DNA of 64,000 nt from assembly GCA_031430595.1 (NCBI GenBank), contig JANPBU010000035.1, positions 1-64,000 on the forward strand, given 5' to 3'. Shown here one piece after another: positions 1-9,214 of this stretch. The DNA comes from JANNBN01 sp031430595 (GTDB lineage: Bacteria; Actinomycetota; Acidimicrobiia; Acidimicrobiales; JANYDT01). Position numbers and translations under genes: made by a program. A model generated the notes under the pieces. The model was given only the letters and a program-made list of their open reading frames with translations. It was not told where the DNA came from and searched no databases. The stretch's first letter is position 1. Each line of letters starts with the position of its first letter.

Positions 1-140
1 TCGGACAAGCAGTCGCACACAAACGCGACCCAATAACGACCCTGACCAGAGTCGACCAAGAACTCCGCAACTACCTCAGCCGAATCGGCCTCTTCGACCC
101 ACTCGAACCATCGCTGCACCCGCGGTCCACCGCCGCCTAA
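1..140 (+). CDS. C-terminal end of a truncated unknown protein
   Basis: An open frame enters from the left edge and ends at a TAA at 138-140, giving about 45 residues of C-terminus (ending in RSTAA). The stretch 'RVDQELRNYLSRIGLFDP' loosely resembles the C-terminal helix of P27-family small phage terminase subunits, which often end with an arginine-led helix followed by a G-L-x-P turn, but the fragment is too short to assign. It converges on the homospermidine synthase gene with only 4 bases between the two stop codons. If the terminase likeness is right, a prophage or its remnant lies to the left of the window. Confidence 0.45.
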   Translation, partial: GQAVAHKRDPITTLTRVDQELRNYLSRIGLFDPLEPSLHPRSTAA

Positions 141-144
141 ACCG

Positions 145-1629
145 TTAAACAAGGAACGTTGTGAACTGCCACGTTTCATCAACATCGCCATGAGACTGAA
201 GTTCGGGTTGACTGAACTGGCCAAACAAATCTGTCTCCACCCGGTTGTCGAGCGGCGTCCAATCAACCGGCTCAGAAAAATAGGTCCCAAGATATGGCTT
301 AGCTCCTTCAAGAACACGATCCCAATCCATATCATCGGGGGCAACGACACCTCGATCCGGGTTTTCCACGATCCATACAACAGCACCCATTACTGCAGCG
401 GCGATCTGAACCGTCGTTGCGCTTTGGCCAGGCACCAACGTACGTGCTTCATCAATGCCAAGCACCGAACCGGTCCACCAACTCTTATACGGATGTCCGC
501 ATAACAACACACCCATTGCATCGAAACCAGAAATAATCTCATCGTTGAGAATGCGTTGCCGATCTCGTTGTGGCATCACCAAGTGATTCATTCGCAGTTC
601 GTGAATCGAAGCAATCGCAACATCGCTTGGACAGTACGCATAGTGAACGGTTGGTCGGTATAGCGGACGGTCGCCATCCCACACAGTCAGATGGTCACTG
701 ATAGTGAAGGCCTCACCGTGTCGAATCACCATGCCGTGAATTTCACCAAGAGGGGTCCACGACCGCACCATGGTGTCCATCCCCATTCGAGCCAGCGCTA
801 TTTGGTTGCTTGGCCCATATTGGTGAACGTATGCGTCGCGCGGCATACGCCGTTCATGGGTTCCCCAGCCAAGTTCGGCAGGGGCAATCCCTTCCTCGTA
901 CAAACCCTCAACACTCCAGGTATTACAGAATTCTCCAGGTTCTTTAGGCCGGTTCGTAATCTGGGTATCGCGTTCGGCGATGTGAATGACCTTGACCCCA
1001 AGGTGACGGGCCAACTCGTTATGCGCGTTGACACTAAGTGCGCTTTCTACCGCAGTCGCTGCGTCAGGTGAAAGCAGCCCATCAGTCAGTGCACGAGCAC
1101 CAATAGTGCGAAGCGCATCTTTGGTGAGATGCGAAACGAGCCCGGGGTTGGCCCCATGTTCGAGCACGGCTGTTGGACCAGGCGATGTCCAGGTGGCCGC
1201 CATCCGACGGACATCCATATGGCGCACATACAACGACCGGTCGCGAGGGTCTTGCAGGTGGGCATCGGTATAGGCATCCCAACTTTCCACGCTGCTGTTG
1301 AGATAGCGAACGCCCGCATCGTGACACCACTGCAAAATTTCGCAAGCATCAATATTCCACGCCAAATCAAGCAATATGTCGCCTTCGCCGAGATGACGAC
1401 CAAGTACCTCGCCAAGATTATGTCGTTCAACCCGATCGATCACATATGTAACACCCTTAGCTAGCTCAGCAGCGATTCTTGATCGGTTATCGACAAAGTC
1501 CATCACTGTGATCTGGGCCGGTTTCGCGACATGTCGCAAGAGCAGCGGAACGGTGCACTGGGCAACCGAGCCGCAGCCCAGCACCAAGATCTTGCCTGTA
1601 AAAGGCACACGGGTCGTAAATGATTCCAA
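145..1629 (-). CDS. hss: homospermidine synthase
   Basis: A saccharopine-dehydrogenase-fold enzyme of about 494 aa that would join two putrescines (or spermidine and putrescine) into homospermidine with NAD as a bound redox cofactor. The N-terminus carries the Rossmann motif GCGSVAQC, followed by the family-typical LLRH segment and, further on, an EHGANPGLVSH active-site region. The frame is open further upstream, but I choose a TTG at 1629 because a GAGGAG ribosome-binding site lies 5 bases before it; a GTG at 1610 is the alternative. The gene is divergent from the permease at 1689. Homospermidine synthase is best known from alphaproteobacteria and is uncommon in actinobacteria, so transfer is possible. 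Confidence 0.85.
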   Translation of the reverse strand: MESFTTRVPFTGKILVLGCGSVAQCTVPLLLRHVAKPAQITVMDFVDNRSRIAAELAKGVTYVIDRVERHNLGEVLGRHLGEGDILLDLAWNIDACEILQWCHDAGVRYLNSSVESWDAYTDAHLQDPRDRSLYVRHMDVRRMAATWTSPGPTAVLEHGANPGLVSHLTKDALRTIGARALTDGLLSPDAATAVESALSVNAHNELARHLGVKVIHIAERDTQITNRPKEPGEFCNTWSVEGLYEEGIAPAELGWGTHERRMPRDAYVHQYGPSNQIALARMGMDTMVRSWTPLGEIHGMVIRHGEAFTISDHLTVWDGDRPLYRPTVHYAYCPSDVAIASIHELRMNHLVMPQRDRQRILNDEIISGFDAMGVLLCGHPYKSWWTGSVLGIDEARTLVPGQSATTVQIAAAVMGAVVWIVENPDRGVVAPDDMDWDRVLEGAKPYLGTYFSEPVDWTPLDNRVETDLFGQFSQPELQSHGDVDETWQFTTFLV

Positions 1630-1688
1630 AGGAACTCCTCGTAGTGATCGCCGACCAAAACAGCTGGCGGTCACGATACGCTGCCACA

Positions 1689-2882
1689 ATGAACGACACG
1701 CCGGAACCCACTAGGCCTGCAAACCGTCGTTCAAGCAACGTTGTTGAACTGTCGCTTCGGTCGGTCACCAACGTGATTGCCATGGTGCTCGCCACACTGG
1801 CCGCCCTCTGGTTTCTTCTTCAGGTGCGCGGTGTCATTACTTGGGTTGTTGTATCTGCTTTCTTCGCTGTGGTCTTGACTCCCCCAGTCAATTTGCTTCA
1901 CCACCGATTCAAGCTTCGCCGAGGCCTCGCCACCGCGATTGTGCTCCTCACGACCATTGGGGTTTTGGCCGTAGCCACAATCGCCTTCATCCGCCCGATC
2001 GTCAAACAAACCACCCGATTCGTTGAGGAACTTCCTACGCAGGTTGATCAAGCCCAACGCGGTGAAGGCAGCATCGGGCGACTGGTCAAACGGTACAAAG
2101 TCGAGGCCTGGGTCAAACGAAACCAGGCAAATCTGCGAAAGAACACACAAGACCTGGGCAGTAACGCTCTGAACGTCGTTCAGGGGGTGTTCAGCACGAT
2201 CTTTGCGTTGGTCACGGTACTGGTACTCACGGTACTTATGTTGTTACAGGGTCCCGCACTCATGAAATCGGGATTGGGACTGCTCAGCCCACCCAACCAG
2301 CAACGGATGAACCGGATCGGACGAGATTCGGCCAAAGCCATCACTGGATATGTCGCCGGGAACCTCTTCATCAGCATCATCGCTGGCGCATCAACCTGGA
2401 TTTTCTTAACCATCCTTGGCGTTCCGTTCGCCGGGGTGCTGGCGCTCTGGGTGGCGTTCGCCGACCTCATTCCGCTGGTCGGTGCAACCATGGGGGCCAT
2501 TCCAACCGTCGGTGTCGCGTTCTTACATTCGGTACCGGCAGGTATCGCTGCAGTCGTGTTTTACGTTATCTACCAACAATTCGAAAACCACGTTCTACAG
2601 CCAACGATTATGGCCAAAGCCGTCTCGATTCGCCCCCTCGTCGTCATGGTCAGTGTGCTTTCCGGTGTTGAGTTGTTCGGCATACTCGGAGCGCTACTTG
2701 CAATCCCGGTTGCCGGAATCATGAAGGTTGTCGGTACAGAGATTCTGCGGATCCGCCGACCCGACCTTGCCCTCAGATGGGACACCGATCATGCACTCGT
2801 CGCAGAACGAGAAGGCACGAAACCGAAACTTCTTGATCGAATTCGACGACGACAACGCCACACCGAACCGGCTGATTTTTGA
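1689..2882 (+). CDS. AI-2E family (PerM/UPF0118) membrane transporter
   Basis: A polytopic membrane protein of about 397 aa with the family layout: two N-terminal helices (around residues 25-75), a soluble stretch ('QTTRFVEELPTQVDQAQ'), then a hydrophobic C-terminal half with six or so segments including the conserved 'ADLIPLVGATMGAIPT' and 'NHVLQPTIMAKAV' blocks. Members export or gate small solutes; AI-2 export was shown only for some, so the substrate here is unknown. The frame is open from 1620, but an ATG at 1689 avoids overlap with the divergent homospermidine synthase leader. The C-terminal tail is basic and cytoplasmic. Confidence 0.85.
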   Translation: MNDTPEPTRPANRRSSNVVELSLRSVTNVIAMVLATLAALWFLLQVRGVITWVVVSAFFAVVLTPPVNLLHHRFKLRRGLATAIVLLTTIGVLAVATIAFIRPIVKQTTRFVEELPTQVDQAQRGEGSIGRLVKRYKVEAWVKRNQANLRKNTQDLGSNALNVVQGVFSTIFALVTVLVLTVLMLLQGPALMKSGLGLLSPPNQQRMNRIGRDSAKAITGYVAGNLFISIIAGASTWIFLTILGVPFAGVLALWVAFADLIPLVGATMGAIPTVGVAFLHSVPAGIAAVVFYVIYQQFENHVLQPTIMAKAVSIRPLVVMVSVLSGVELFGILGALLAIPVAGIMKVVGTEILRIRRPDLALRWDTDHALVAEREGTKPKLLDRIRRRQRHTEPADF

Positions 2883-2912
2883 TTCGATTAGAGGTGTACG
2901 GGGTGCTTCTCA

Positions 2913-2918
2913 TAGTCT
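2913..2918 (+). promoter_or_regulatory. candidate -10 element for a leaderless acyl-CoA dehydrogenase mRNA
   Basis: TAGTCT lies exactly 6 bases before the ATG at 2925 and there is no Shine-Dalgarno-like sequence in between. This spacing is what is expected if transcription begins at the A of the start codon. No convincing -35 hexamer is visible. Confidence 0.35.
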
Positions 2919-2924
2919 CTGTAC

Positions 2925-4193
2925 ATGTCTGATATTTCCATCGACCAGTTCAAAACCGACGCCACCTCATTCCTCGACGCACATTGCAAAAAGCGAGAAG
3001 AACAGCAGGCTCGTAAGTGGGGCGAAGGCTCTGACAAGGTTGCGGTGTTTGAAGAGAAATCGGCTGACCAAGAGCAGCGAGATATTCAGGCCGCAAAGAC
3101 GTTCCGCAGCAACATGTTCGATGCCGGGTTCGGATGGATAACCGGCCCCACTCAGTACGGCGGCGGCGGCCATACCGGGGCGTACCAGAAAGCATACGAC
3201 GAAGTCGCATCAGGATATTCGTTACCTAATATGGGCATGTTCCAAATTGGTCTTGGGATGGTGGCACCAACGTTTTTGGCTCACGGATCTGACAACGCCA
3301 AAGACATGTATCTGCAAAAAATGTGGCGTGGCGACATTGTTGGGTGCCAGTTGTTCTCAGAACCCGGCGCCGGGTCTGACCTTGCCAGCCTGCAAATGAA
3401 AGCTGACAAAGATGGCGACGAATGGATACTGACCGGCCAAAAAGTATGGACCACCGGTGCGCAGTTCTCTGACGTTGGTGAAGTGATCTGTCGAACCGAC
3501 CCGAACCTTCCAAAGCACAAGGGTCTGACCGGTTTCATTGTTGACATGCACGCACCGGGCGTCGAGATTCGGCCGCTACGACAAATGACAGGTGGCGCAT
3601 CGTTCAACGAGGTGTTCTTTAACGAGGTTCGTGTGCCCGATGATCATCGTCTCGGTGACGTGAACCAGGGCTGGACCGTCGCACTAACAACACTTATGAA
3701 CGAGCGGGCATCGATTGGTGGCGGGGGCGGAAGTTCACGTGGCTCAACGATGGATGTTGCGTTCCTTGCTCAAATGCTCACTGCGATGGGTAAGGGTGAC
3801 GACGCAGTGTTACGCGATGAACTGATGCGTTTACATATTGAAATGGAAGTTGCTCGACTCAATGGCGCACGAGGTGCAGCCAAGATGAAAGCCGGTCAAC
3901 TACCCGGGCCCGAAATGTCGACTGGAAAACTTGCTCTCGCGAACAACATGCGAAAAACCGGTGACTTTGTGTCGAAGGTGCTTGGGGCGAAACTCATCGC
4001 CAACTCGGGCGAATGGGGTACCTACGGTTGGGGAGATTTCATTCTCGGAACACCCGGTATGCGTATAGCGGGCGGGTCAGACGAGGTCATGCGAAACATT
4101 CTTGGTGAGCGCGTTCTTGGGCTTCCGAAAGACCCTGGTATCGACTCAGTGACACCGTTCAAAGACCTCAAGGTCGGCACCCAAAAGAGCTAG
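2925..4193 (+). CDS. acyl-CoA dehydrogenase
   Basis: A 422-aa flavoprotein of the acyl-CoA dehydrogenase family, catalysing the FAD-dependent alpha,beta-dehydrogenation of an acyl-CoA thioester in the cytoplasm. Visible family blocks are 'YGGGGHTGAY' (residues about 68-77), the FAD/substrate segment 'LFSEPGAGSDLAS', the FAD-binding 'KVWTTGAQ', and the C-terminal 'GGSDEVMRNILGERVLGLPKDPG' block typical of FadE-like members. Substrate chain length cannot be told from sequence. Its stop overlaps the stop of the convergent ABC ATPase gene by 4 bases, so read-through from either side would produce antisense RNA. Confidence 0.9.
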   Translation: MSDISIDQFKTDATSFLDAHCKKREEQQARKWGEGSDKVAVFEEKSADQEQRDIQAAKTFRSNMFDAGFGWITGPTQYGGGGHTGAYQKAYDEVASGYSLPNMGMFQIGLGMVAPTFLAHGSDNAKDMYLQKMWRGDIVGCQLFSEPGAGSDLASLQMKADKDGDEWILTGQKVWTTGAQFSDVGEVICRTDPNLPKHKGLTGFIVDMHAPGVEIRPLRQMTGGASFNEVFFNEVRVPDDHRLGDVNQGWTVALTTLMNERASIGGGGGSSRGSTMDVAFLAQMLTAMGKGDDAVLRDELMRLHIEMEVARLNGARGAAKMKAGQLPGPEMSTGKLALANNMRKTGDFVSKVLGAKLIANSGEWGTYGWGDFILGTPGMRIAGGSDEVMRNILGERVLGLPKDPGIDSVTPFKDLKVGTQKS

Positions 4194-4918
4194 CGAGTAC
4201 GGCTGCGTGAGAGGAATGCCTGGGTGCGTTCCTCTTGCGGATTGTCGATCATTTGTTGCGCTGGGCCCTGCTCAACAATCACACCACCATCCATAAACAC
4301 AACACGGTCAGCCACCTCACGGGCAAACCCCATTTCATGGGTCACGACCATCATGGTCATACCATCTCCGGCCAAATTGCGCATGACCTGCAACACCTCG
4401 CCGACAAGTTCTGGATCGAGCGCGCTCGTTGCTTCGTCGAAGAGCATCACTCGCGGATTCATGGTAAGTGCGCGTGCGATAGCGACTCGCTGTTGCTGAC
4501 CCCCTGAAAGTTGCGATGGCATCGCGTTCACTTTCTCGGAAAGACCTACCTGTTCGAGCATTGCCTTACCCCATGCCTCGGCATCACCCCGAGGCACCTT
4601 TCGCACATTCATAGGGGCCATCGTGAGATTCCCCAGCACACTCTTGTGCGGGAACAGGTTGAACTGTTGGAACACCATTCCCATCGAAGTACGGACCCGA
4701 TCAAGATCACACTTTGGGTCTGTCACCACAATTCCATCGACAGTGATTGTTCCGCTGGTGGGTTCTTCGAGCCGATTCACGCACCGAAGTAGCGTCGACT
4801 TTCCTGAACCCGATGGCCCAATAACGCACACGACTTCCTTCTCAGCAATGTCGAGATCGATACCTCGCAAGACATGATTTGTTCCGAACGACTTCGTGAG
4901 ATTACGAATACTGATCAT
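4190..4918 (-). CDS. polar amino-acid ABC transporter ATP-binding protein (GlnQ type)
   Basis: A 242-aa ABC ATPase that would power uptake of a polar amino acid. It has Walker A GPSGSGKST (residues about 34-42), a Q-loop in 'MVFQQFNLFPH', signature LSGGQQQRVAIARAL, Walker B VMLFDEATSALDPE and the H-loop 'VVTHEMGFA'. The 'FPHKSVLGNL' stretch is characteristic of the GlnQ/HisP subfamily. Its start overlaps the permease stop by 4 bases (ATGA arrangement), indicating translational coupling within the importer operon read from right to left. Confidence 0.92.
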   Translation of the reverse strand: MISIRNLTKSFGTNHVLRGIDLDIAEKEVVCVIGPSGSGKSTLLRCVNRLEEPTSGTITVDGIVVTDPKCDLDRVRTSMGMVFQQFNLFPHKSVLGNLTMAPMNVRKVPRGDAEAWGKAMLEQVGLSEKVNAMPSQLSGGQQQRVAIARALTMNPRVMLFDEATSALDPELVGEVLQVMRNLAGDGMTMMVVTHEMGFAREVADRVVFMDGGVIVEQGPAQQMIDNPQEERTQAFLSRSRTR

Positions 4919-5763
4919 GCGGGTGCTCCTGCGGCTGGAGCTGCGGTATTGGCGGCTTTCGGTCCTCGACGAGTGCGATTTTCGAGTGCAGCAACTGCGC
5001 GCAATAGCGGAAGGGTGATGGCTAGGTATCCAAGGCCGGCCGCCACGAAGGGGGTCGAGTTGGCTCGGGAATTCGCAAACCCCCTGGCGTATTGCAGTAG
5101 CTCGCGACCCCCATCGAATGTGCCAAGAATGGCCAGCAACGACGTGTCTTTAAACAGCGCAGCAAGTTCGTTAGTAAGCGGCGGAATAATGATGCGAAAC
5201 GCCTGAGGTAGCACCACTTTTCTCATGGTTGAACGACTCGACATTCCGAGGGATCTCGCCGCCTCGATCTGACCGTTCGGTACGGCTTGGATTCCGGCCC
5301 GGATCGTTTCGGCCATATAAGCAGCCATAACAAGCGACAGCGAGAGGCATTGCGGAAGGTATTGCTCGGCGAAGCGCCCGCCCACCGAACTCCACCGAAA
5401 CTCAAACGCAATGGGAAGCGCCAGCCCAATAATCAGAATGGTCAGCAAGGCTGGTAGACCACGAATCACATCAACGAACATTGAGGCTGGCCAGCGAAAG
5501 ATTCGCCGTTTCGACAGTCGGCCGAGGGCGAGCAGCAACCCGAAGATCATGCTCATCGGAAATGCGACAGCGGTGTAGATGACCGTGTTTTTCACGGCTT
5601 CGGTGAGCAGCCCTGGCATCATGTCCCGAAGGATTTTCACATCAAAGAACTGGTCGGAGATACCACCGACGACGTTTCCCATGAAGTTTCCCGTGAAGTT
5701 TCCAACGATGAGGGCTGAGTAACTCATACGATTTGAACCGTAGCCGGTTCGAACGAGACGCAC
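4915..5763 (-). CDS. polar amino-acid ABC transporter permease (HisM/GlnP type)
   Basis: Integral membrane subunit of 282 aa. The central region 'LTEAVKNTVIYTAVAFPMSM' begins the transporter fold and the cytoplasmic EAA loop is visible as 'EAARSLGMSSRSTMRKVVLPQAFR', the contact site for the ATPase. Around five hydrophobic segments follow the HEQRO-type architecture of amino-acid permeases. Only one permease gene is present, so the transporter is probably a homodimer. The start is taken at 5763; an internal ATG at 5727 is an alternative. A stem-loop separates it from the binding-protein gene upstream. Confidence 0.9.
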   Translation of the reverse strand: MRLVRTGYGSNRMSYSALIVGNFTGNFMGNVVGGISDQFFDVKILRDMMPGLLTEAVKNTVIYTAVAFPMSMIFGLLLALGRLSKRRIFRWPASMFVDVIRGLPALLTILIIGLALPIAFEFRWSSVGGRFAEQYLPQCLSLSLVMAAYMAETIRAGIQAVPNGQIEAARSLGMSSRSTMRKVVLPQAFRIIIPPLTNELAALFKDTSLLAILGTFDGGRELLQYARGFANSRANSTPFVAAGLGYLAITLPLLRAVAALENRTRRGPKAANTAAPAAGAPA

Positions 5764-5801
5764 GTCACATCAGCCACAATTCTGGATGTTGCTGGACGCG
5801 A

Positions 5802-5828
5802 GGAAACCCGGGCGAAACCCGGGTTTCC
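5802..5828 (-). terminator. intercistronic stem-loop between binding protein and permease genes
   Basis: An 11-bp perfect stem (GGAAACCCGGG with CCCGGGTTTCC) closes a 5-base loop. It lacks a U-tract on either side, so it is more likely a processing or mRNA-stabilising element that raises the ratio of binding protein to permease than a complete terminator. Confidence 0.55.
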
Positions 5829-5852
5829 AACTAAAACTATTTCGCTGACTAC

Positions 5853-6809
5853 TCAGCCTGCGGCGGCACCGAGGTACTTGGCCACAATGGTCTTGTAGGT
5901 ACCGGTGTCTTCGAGTTCTTTCAACGAAGCATTGATCGCATCACGCAGGCCTGTGCTCGTTTTCGGTAGTACGAACCCGTAAGCCTCACCTTCACCGGCG
6001 AATACCTTCGTGAGCACCAAGTCGGCAGGTGACTGGGTAGCTGCGTATCCGTTGATCGGTGAGTCTTGAATGACGGCATCAATTTGCTTGGCTCGCAATG
6101 CGGCAACCATTTCGTCGGCACCCTGGAACTCTTTGACCGAGTAACCATTAGCTTCAGCCCCCGCCTTGGCAAAGTCGGCTCCGGTGGTAGCGGCTTGAGC
6201 TCCGACAACTTTGCCCTTGAGTGCTGGAAGATCGTTCAGAGCTTCGTTACCGGTCGTCGTCAAGATCGTTTGCTGAATCTTGAAGTAACCGTTTGAGAAG
6301 TCATATTTTGCGCTTCGTTCAGGCGTGATTGACACCGATGAACCAATAAGGTCACAGTTACCTGCTTCGAGCGAAGCGAAGATGCCGTCGAACGGGGTCT
6401 TGATGAATTCTGCGGTCAATCCGTTGTCGGCAGCGATGGCGTTGAGCAGGTCAGCGTCGACACCGATGATTGCCCCGTCGGTTCCGTTTTCGTAATATTC
6501 AAACGGCGCATATGGAATGTCGGAACATACGGTCAATTTACCCGCTGTTTTGAGTTTGAGGTCGCCAGCAGCGGCAGCCGGGGTGGTTTCTGCCGGCGTC
6601 GTTTCAGCCGGTGTGGTCTCGGAAGTCGCTGCAGCAACCGTATCGGCAGCGACGGTATCGGCAGCGGCAGCGGTGGTTTCAACGACAACGTCGCCAGCAG
6701 CAACAGTTTCAGCCGGAGCAGCGGGCGTACTCGAGCCGCCACAGGCAGCGAGCGTAAGGATGAGTGCGGCCGGGAAGGCCACGAGACGCGCAACGCGGGT
6801 CTTGGTCAT
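5853..6809 (-). CDS. amino-acid ABC transporter substrate-binding lipoprotein
   Basis: A 318-aa periplasmic-type binding protein. Residues 1-23 form a lipoprotein signal with lipobox LAAC, followed by a low-complexity Thr/Ala/Val spacer of about 60 residues (repeated ETTPA units) that would lift the domain off the membrane. The binding domain shows the family-3 solute-binding start 'LTVCSDIPYAPFEYYENG' and 'GVDADLLNAIA', and 'SVSITPERSAKYDFSNGY', typical of polar or charged amino-acid binders. A purine-rich GAAGGGAA ribosome-binding site precedes the ATG. First gene of the three-gene importer operon. Confidence 0.92.
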   Translation of the reverse strand: MTKTRVARLVAFPAALILTLAACGGSSTPAAPAETVAAGDVVVETTAAAADTVAADTVAAATSETTPAETTPAETTPAAAAGDLKLKTAGKLTVCSDIPYAPFEYYENGTDGAIIGVDADLLNAIAADNGLTAEFIKTPFDGIFASLEAGNCDLIGSSVSITPERSAKYDFSNGYFKIQQTILTTTGNEALNDLPALKGKVVGAQAATTGADFAKAGAEANGYSVKEFQGADEMVAALRAKQIDAVIQDSPINGYAATQSPADLVLTKVFAGEGEAYGFVLPKTSTGLRDAINASLKELEDTGTYKTIVAKYLGAAAG

Positions 6810-6884
6810 TTGAGGTTTCCCTTCGGTGGTTGGGTCAGCGATGGCATCGGCAATGCCGGGGGTGGGTGGGGTGGTGACTGCTCG

Positions 6885-7619
6885 TTAGTCGAACAGTGAT
6901 GGCTGAATATCTGAAAGGTTACGAGACTTTTGACCCAGCGTCGGAACTAGGCGTTCTACGGCCCACGGCATCGACTCCATAAACACCCAACTTCGGCGGT
7001 GAATGGGGCTTGGACCCCACCCAGCCAAGGCTGCTTTGTGGCGCGGACAAGGGTACCCCTTGTTGTCATCGAACGCGTATGCCGGATAATGCTCGGCCTC
7101 TGCTCGCATGATTCGGTCTCGGGTGACTTTGGCCAACACACTCGCTGCCGCAATCGACAAGCACACGGCGTCACCCTTGATGAGTCGCTGCACGTTTCCT
7201 GTTTCGACAAAATCCCATGATCCATCAACCATCACCATGTCGGGAACGAGTCCAAGACCATCGAGGGCTCGCCGAGCCGCCAATTTTTGGGCAGCCGACA
7301 TTCCGATCGTGTCGCATTCCTCATGGCTGACCATTCCGACATGCCAGGCAACACACCAGGCCGCGACCTTGTCAAAGAGGTGCTCTCGCTGCGGTTCTGA
7401 CAGCAGTTTTGAGTCGCGTACCCCGGTAATGCGTTTGTCTTTCGGAATCACTGCAGCGCAAATCGCCAGCGGCCCGGCCCAGGCGCCGCGGCCAACCTCG
7501 TCCATCCCAACCACGGTGTCGAGGCCGGCGTCCCAATAGCTCTGTTCGAGCTTCTTATTCGGAACAATCTTTTTGCTGATTCGCCGTTTACCTAGCGGTC
7601 GCATGACGGGTGAAATCAT
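6885..7619 (-). CDS. rnhB: ribonuclease HII
   Basis: A 244-aa RNase HII that cuts RNA in RNA-DNA hybrids and starts ribonucleotide excision repair. The diagnostic motif 'DEVGRGAWAGP' supplies the first two carboxylates, 'VRDSKLLS' and 'VMVDGSWDF' the following conserved positions, and 'SIAAASVLAKVTRD' the last core helix. The first five residues may be extra, since a second ATG lies at 7604. Divergent from the HIT gene with a very short shared upstream region. Confidence 0.93.
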   Translation of the reverse strand: MISPVMRPLGKRRISKKIVPNKKLEQSYWDAGLDTVVGMDEVGRGAWAGPLAICAAVIPKDKRITGVRDSKLLSEPQREHLFDKVAAWCVAWHVGMVSHEECDTIGMSAAQKLAARRALDGLGLVPDMVMVDGSWDFVETGNVQRLIKGDAVCLSIAAASVLAKVTRDRIMRAEAEHYPAYAFDDNKGYPCPRHKAALAGWGPSPIHRRSWVFMESMPWAVERLVPTLGQKSRNLSDIQPSLFD

Positions 7620-7656
7620 TAACGCTGACGTTACCGCGGCTACCCTTCAGGTCGGT

Positions 7657-8067
7657 ATGGCTTGTCTTTTTTGTTCAATTGTTGGCGGCGAAACAAGTGC
7701 TGCGAAAGTGCTCGATCATGCCGACGCTGTTGCGTTCCTTGATCACTCGCCGGTGTTCGCTGGTCACGTGTTGGTGGTGCCGAGGGCACACGTCGTAACC
7801 CTTACCGACCTTCCCGTTAACGATCTTGGCCCCTTCTTTGCTCAGGTTCAACGGGTTGCCGCCGCGCTGCCGTTGGCGCTCGGATGCGATGGAACGTGGG
7901 TATCAATGAACAATGTTGTCAGCCAGAGTGTTGCCCACTTACATGTGCACGTAGTACCTCGCGTGAAGAAGGATGGGTTGCGCGGTTTCTATTGGCCGCG
8001 ACAAAAGTACGCCGATGATGCGGCAATGTACGAAATGGCGCTCGGAATTGCACTACAAATGGGCTGA
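7657..8067 (+). CDS. HIT family nucleotide hydrolase/transferase
   Basis: A 136-aa histidine-triad protein. It begins 'MACLFCSIVGGE', whose cysteines are typical zinc ligands of bacterial HIT proteins, has 'HVLVVPRAHVVTLTDL' in the middle and the triad 'HLHVHVVPR' (H-x-H-x-H) near the C-terminus. Family members hydrolyse AMP-linked substrates; the true substrate is unknown. I take the ATG at 7657 rather than upstream ATGs because homology starts there. Its stop overlaps the start of the dehydrogenase gene in TGATG, indicating coupling. Confidence 0.88.
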   Translation: MACLFCSIVGGETSAAKVLDHADAVAFLDHSPVFAGHVLVVPRAHVVTLTDLPVNDLGPFFAQVQRVAAALPLALGCDGTWVSMNNVVSQSVAHLHVHVVPRVKKDGLRGFYWPRQKYADDAAMYEMALGIALQMG

Positions 8068-9158
8068 TGGGAAGTCAAACAGTTCGTGGTGTCGTTGCAA
8101 TGGCCAAGGGTTTGCCGGTTTCAATTCAAGAAATTGTGATTCCTGACCCCGGCCCGGGTGAAGCAGTCGTCAAGATTCAGGCGTGTGGGGTCTGCCATAC
8201 CGACCTTCACTATCGAGAGGGTGGCATCAACGACGAGTTCCCGTTTCTTCTTGGTCATGAGGCAGCGGGAATCGTTGAGTCGGTCGGTGCCGGTGTCACG
8301 GGTGTCGCCCCGGGTGACTTCGTTGTGCTGAATTGGCGTGCTGTATGCGGCACCTGTCGTTCGTGCTTGCGGGGTCGTCCGCAGTATTGCTTCTCGACAT
8401 TTAACGCCACTCAAAAGATGACGTTGGCCGACGGAACAGTGCTTTCACCTGCGCTCGGTATCGGGGCGTTTGCTGAAAAAACGTTGGTGGCCGCTGGTCA
8501 GTGCACCAAAGTGAATCCGGCCGCATCACCTGCAGCTGCTGGGTTACTCGGCTGTGGCGTGATGGCTGGTTTTGGTGCCTCGGTTATTACGGGCGGCGTT
8601 GGCCGCGGTGATTCTGTCGCCGTTTTCGGTTGCGGAGGCGTCGGGAATGCTGCAATCGCCGGTGCTAAACTTGCAGGTGCACATACGATTGTTGCTGTTG
8701 ACCTCGACCCTCGCAAGCTAGAACTGGCCAAAACATTCGGAGCCACCCATACCGTGAACGCAAGCGAAATCGATGCGGTCGAAGGTGTGCGGGCTGCCAC
8801 CGGCGGGTACGGGGCCGACGTCGTTATCGAAGCTGTTGGAAATCCGAAAGTTCTGGAACAGGCTTTCTTTGCACGTGACCTCGCCGGAACCGTCGTGCAG
8901 GTTGGTGTGCCGACACCGACCATGACCATGCCGCCCATTCCGATGATCGAGTTCTTTGGTCGCGGTGGTGCGTTGAAGCCAAGTTGGTACGGCGACTGCT
9001 TACCGTCTCGTGATTTTCCTCAGCTGATCGAACTGTATTTACAGGGTCGCTTCCCGCTCGATGCGTTCGTGTCTGAAACCATCACCCTCGACGAGATCGA
9101 GGGTGCCTTCCACAAAATGGAAAAGGGTGAAGTGCTTCGAAGCGTCGTCGTGCTGTAA
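8067..9158 (+). CDS. mscR: S-(hydroxymethyl)mycothiol dehydrogenase
   Basis: A 363-aa zinc-dependent medium-chain dehydrogenase that oxidises the formaldehyde-mycothiol adduct with NAD. Catalytic-zinc ligands are visible in 'GVCHTDLHYREG' and 'LGHEAAG', the structural-zinc cysteines in 'AVCGTCRSCLRGRPQYC', and the Rossmann motif in 'VFGCGGVGNAA'. The N-terminal and central blocks match mycothiol-dependent formaldehyde dehydrogenases closely, which implies the cell makes mycothiol. The downstream metallo-hydrolase gene repeats the arrangement known from mycobacteria (Rv2259-Rv2260), supporting the assignment. Confidence 0.92.
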   Translation: MGSQTVRGVVAMAKGLPVSIQEIVIPDPGPGEAVVKIQACGVCHTDLHYREGGINDEFPFLLGHEAAGIVESVGAGVTGVAPGDFVVLNWRAVCGTCRSCLRGRPQYCFSTFNATQKMTLADGTVLSPALGIGAFAEKTLVAAGQCTKVNPAASPAAAGLLGCGVMAGFGASVITGGVGRGDSVAVFGCGGVGNAAIAGAKLAGAHTIVAVDLDPRKLELAKTFGATHTVNASEIDAVEGVRAATGGYGADVVIEAVGNPKVLEQAFFARDLAGTVVQVGVPTPTMTMPPIPMIEFFGRGGALKPSWYGDCLPSRDFPQLIELYLQGRFPLDAFVSETITLDEIEGAFHKMEKGEVLRSVVVL

Positions 9159-9214
9159 CACCCGCGACCGCACTGACAACCAACGGGTTAACCACCCCCG
9201 GGGGATGACGTCGT

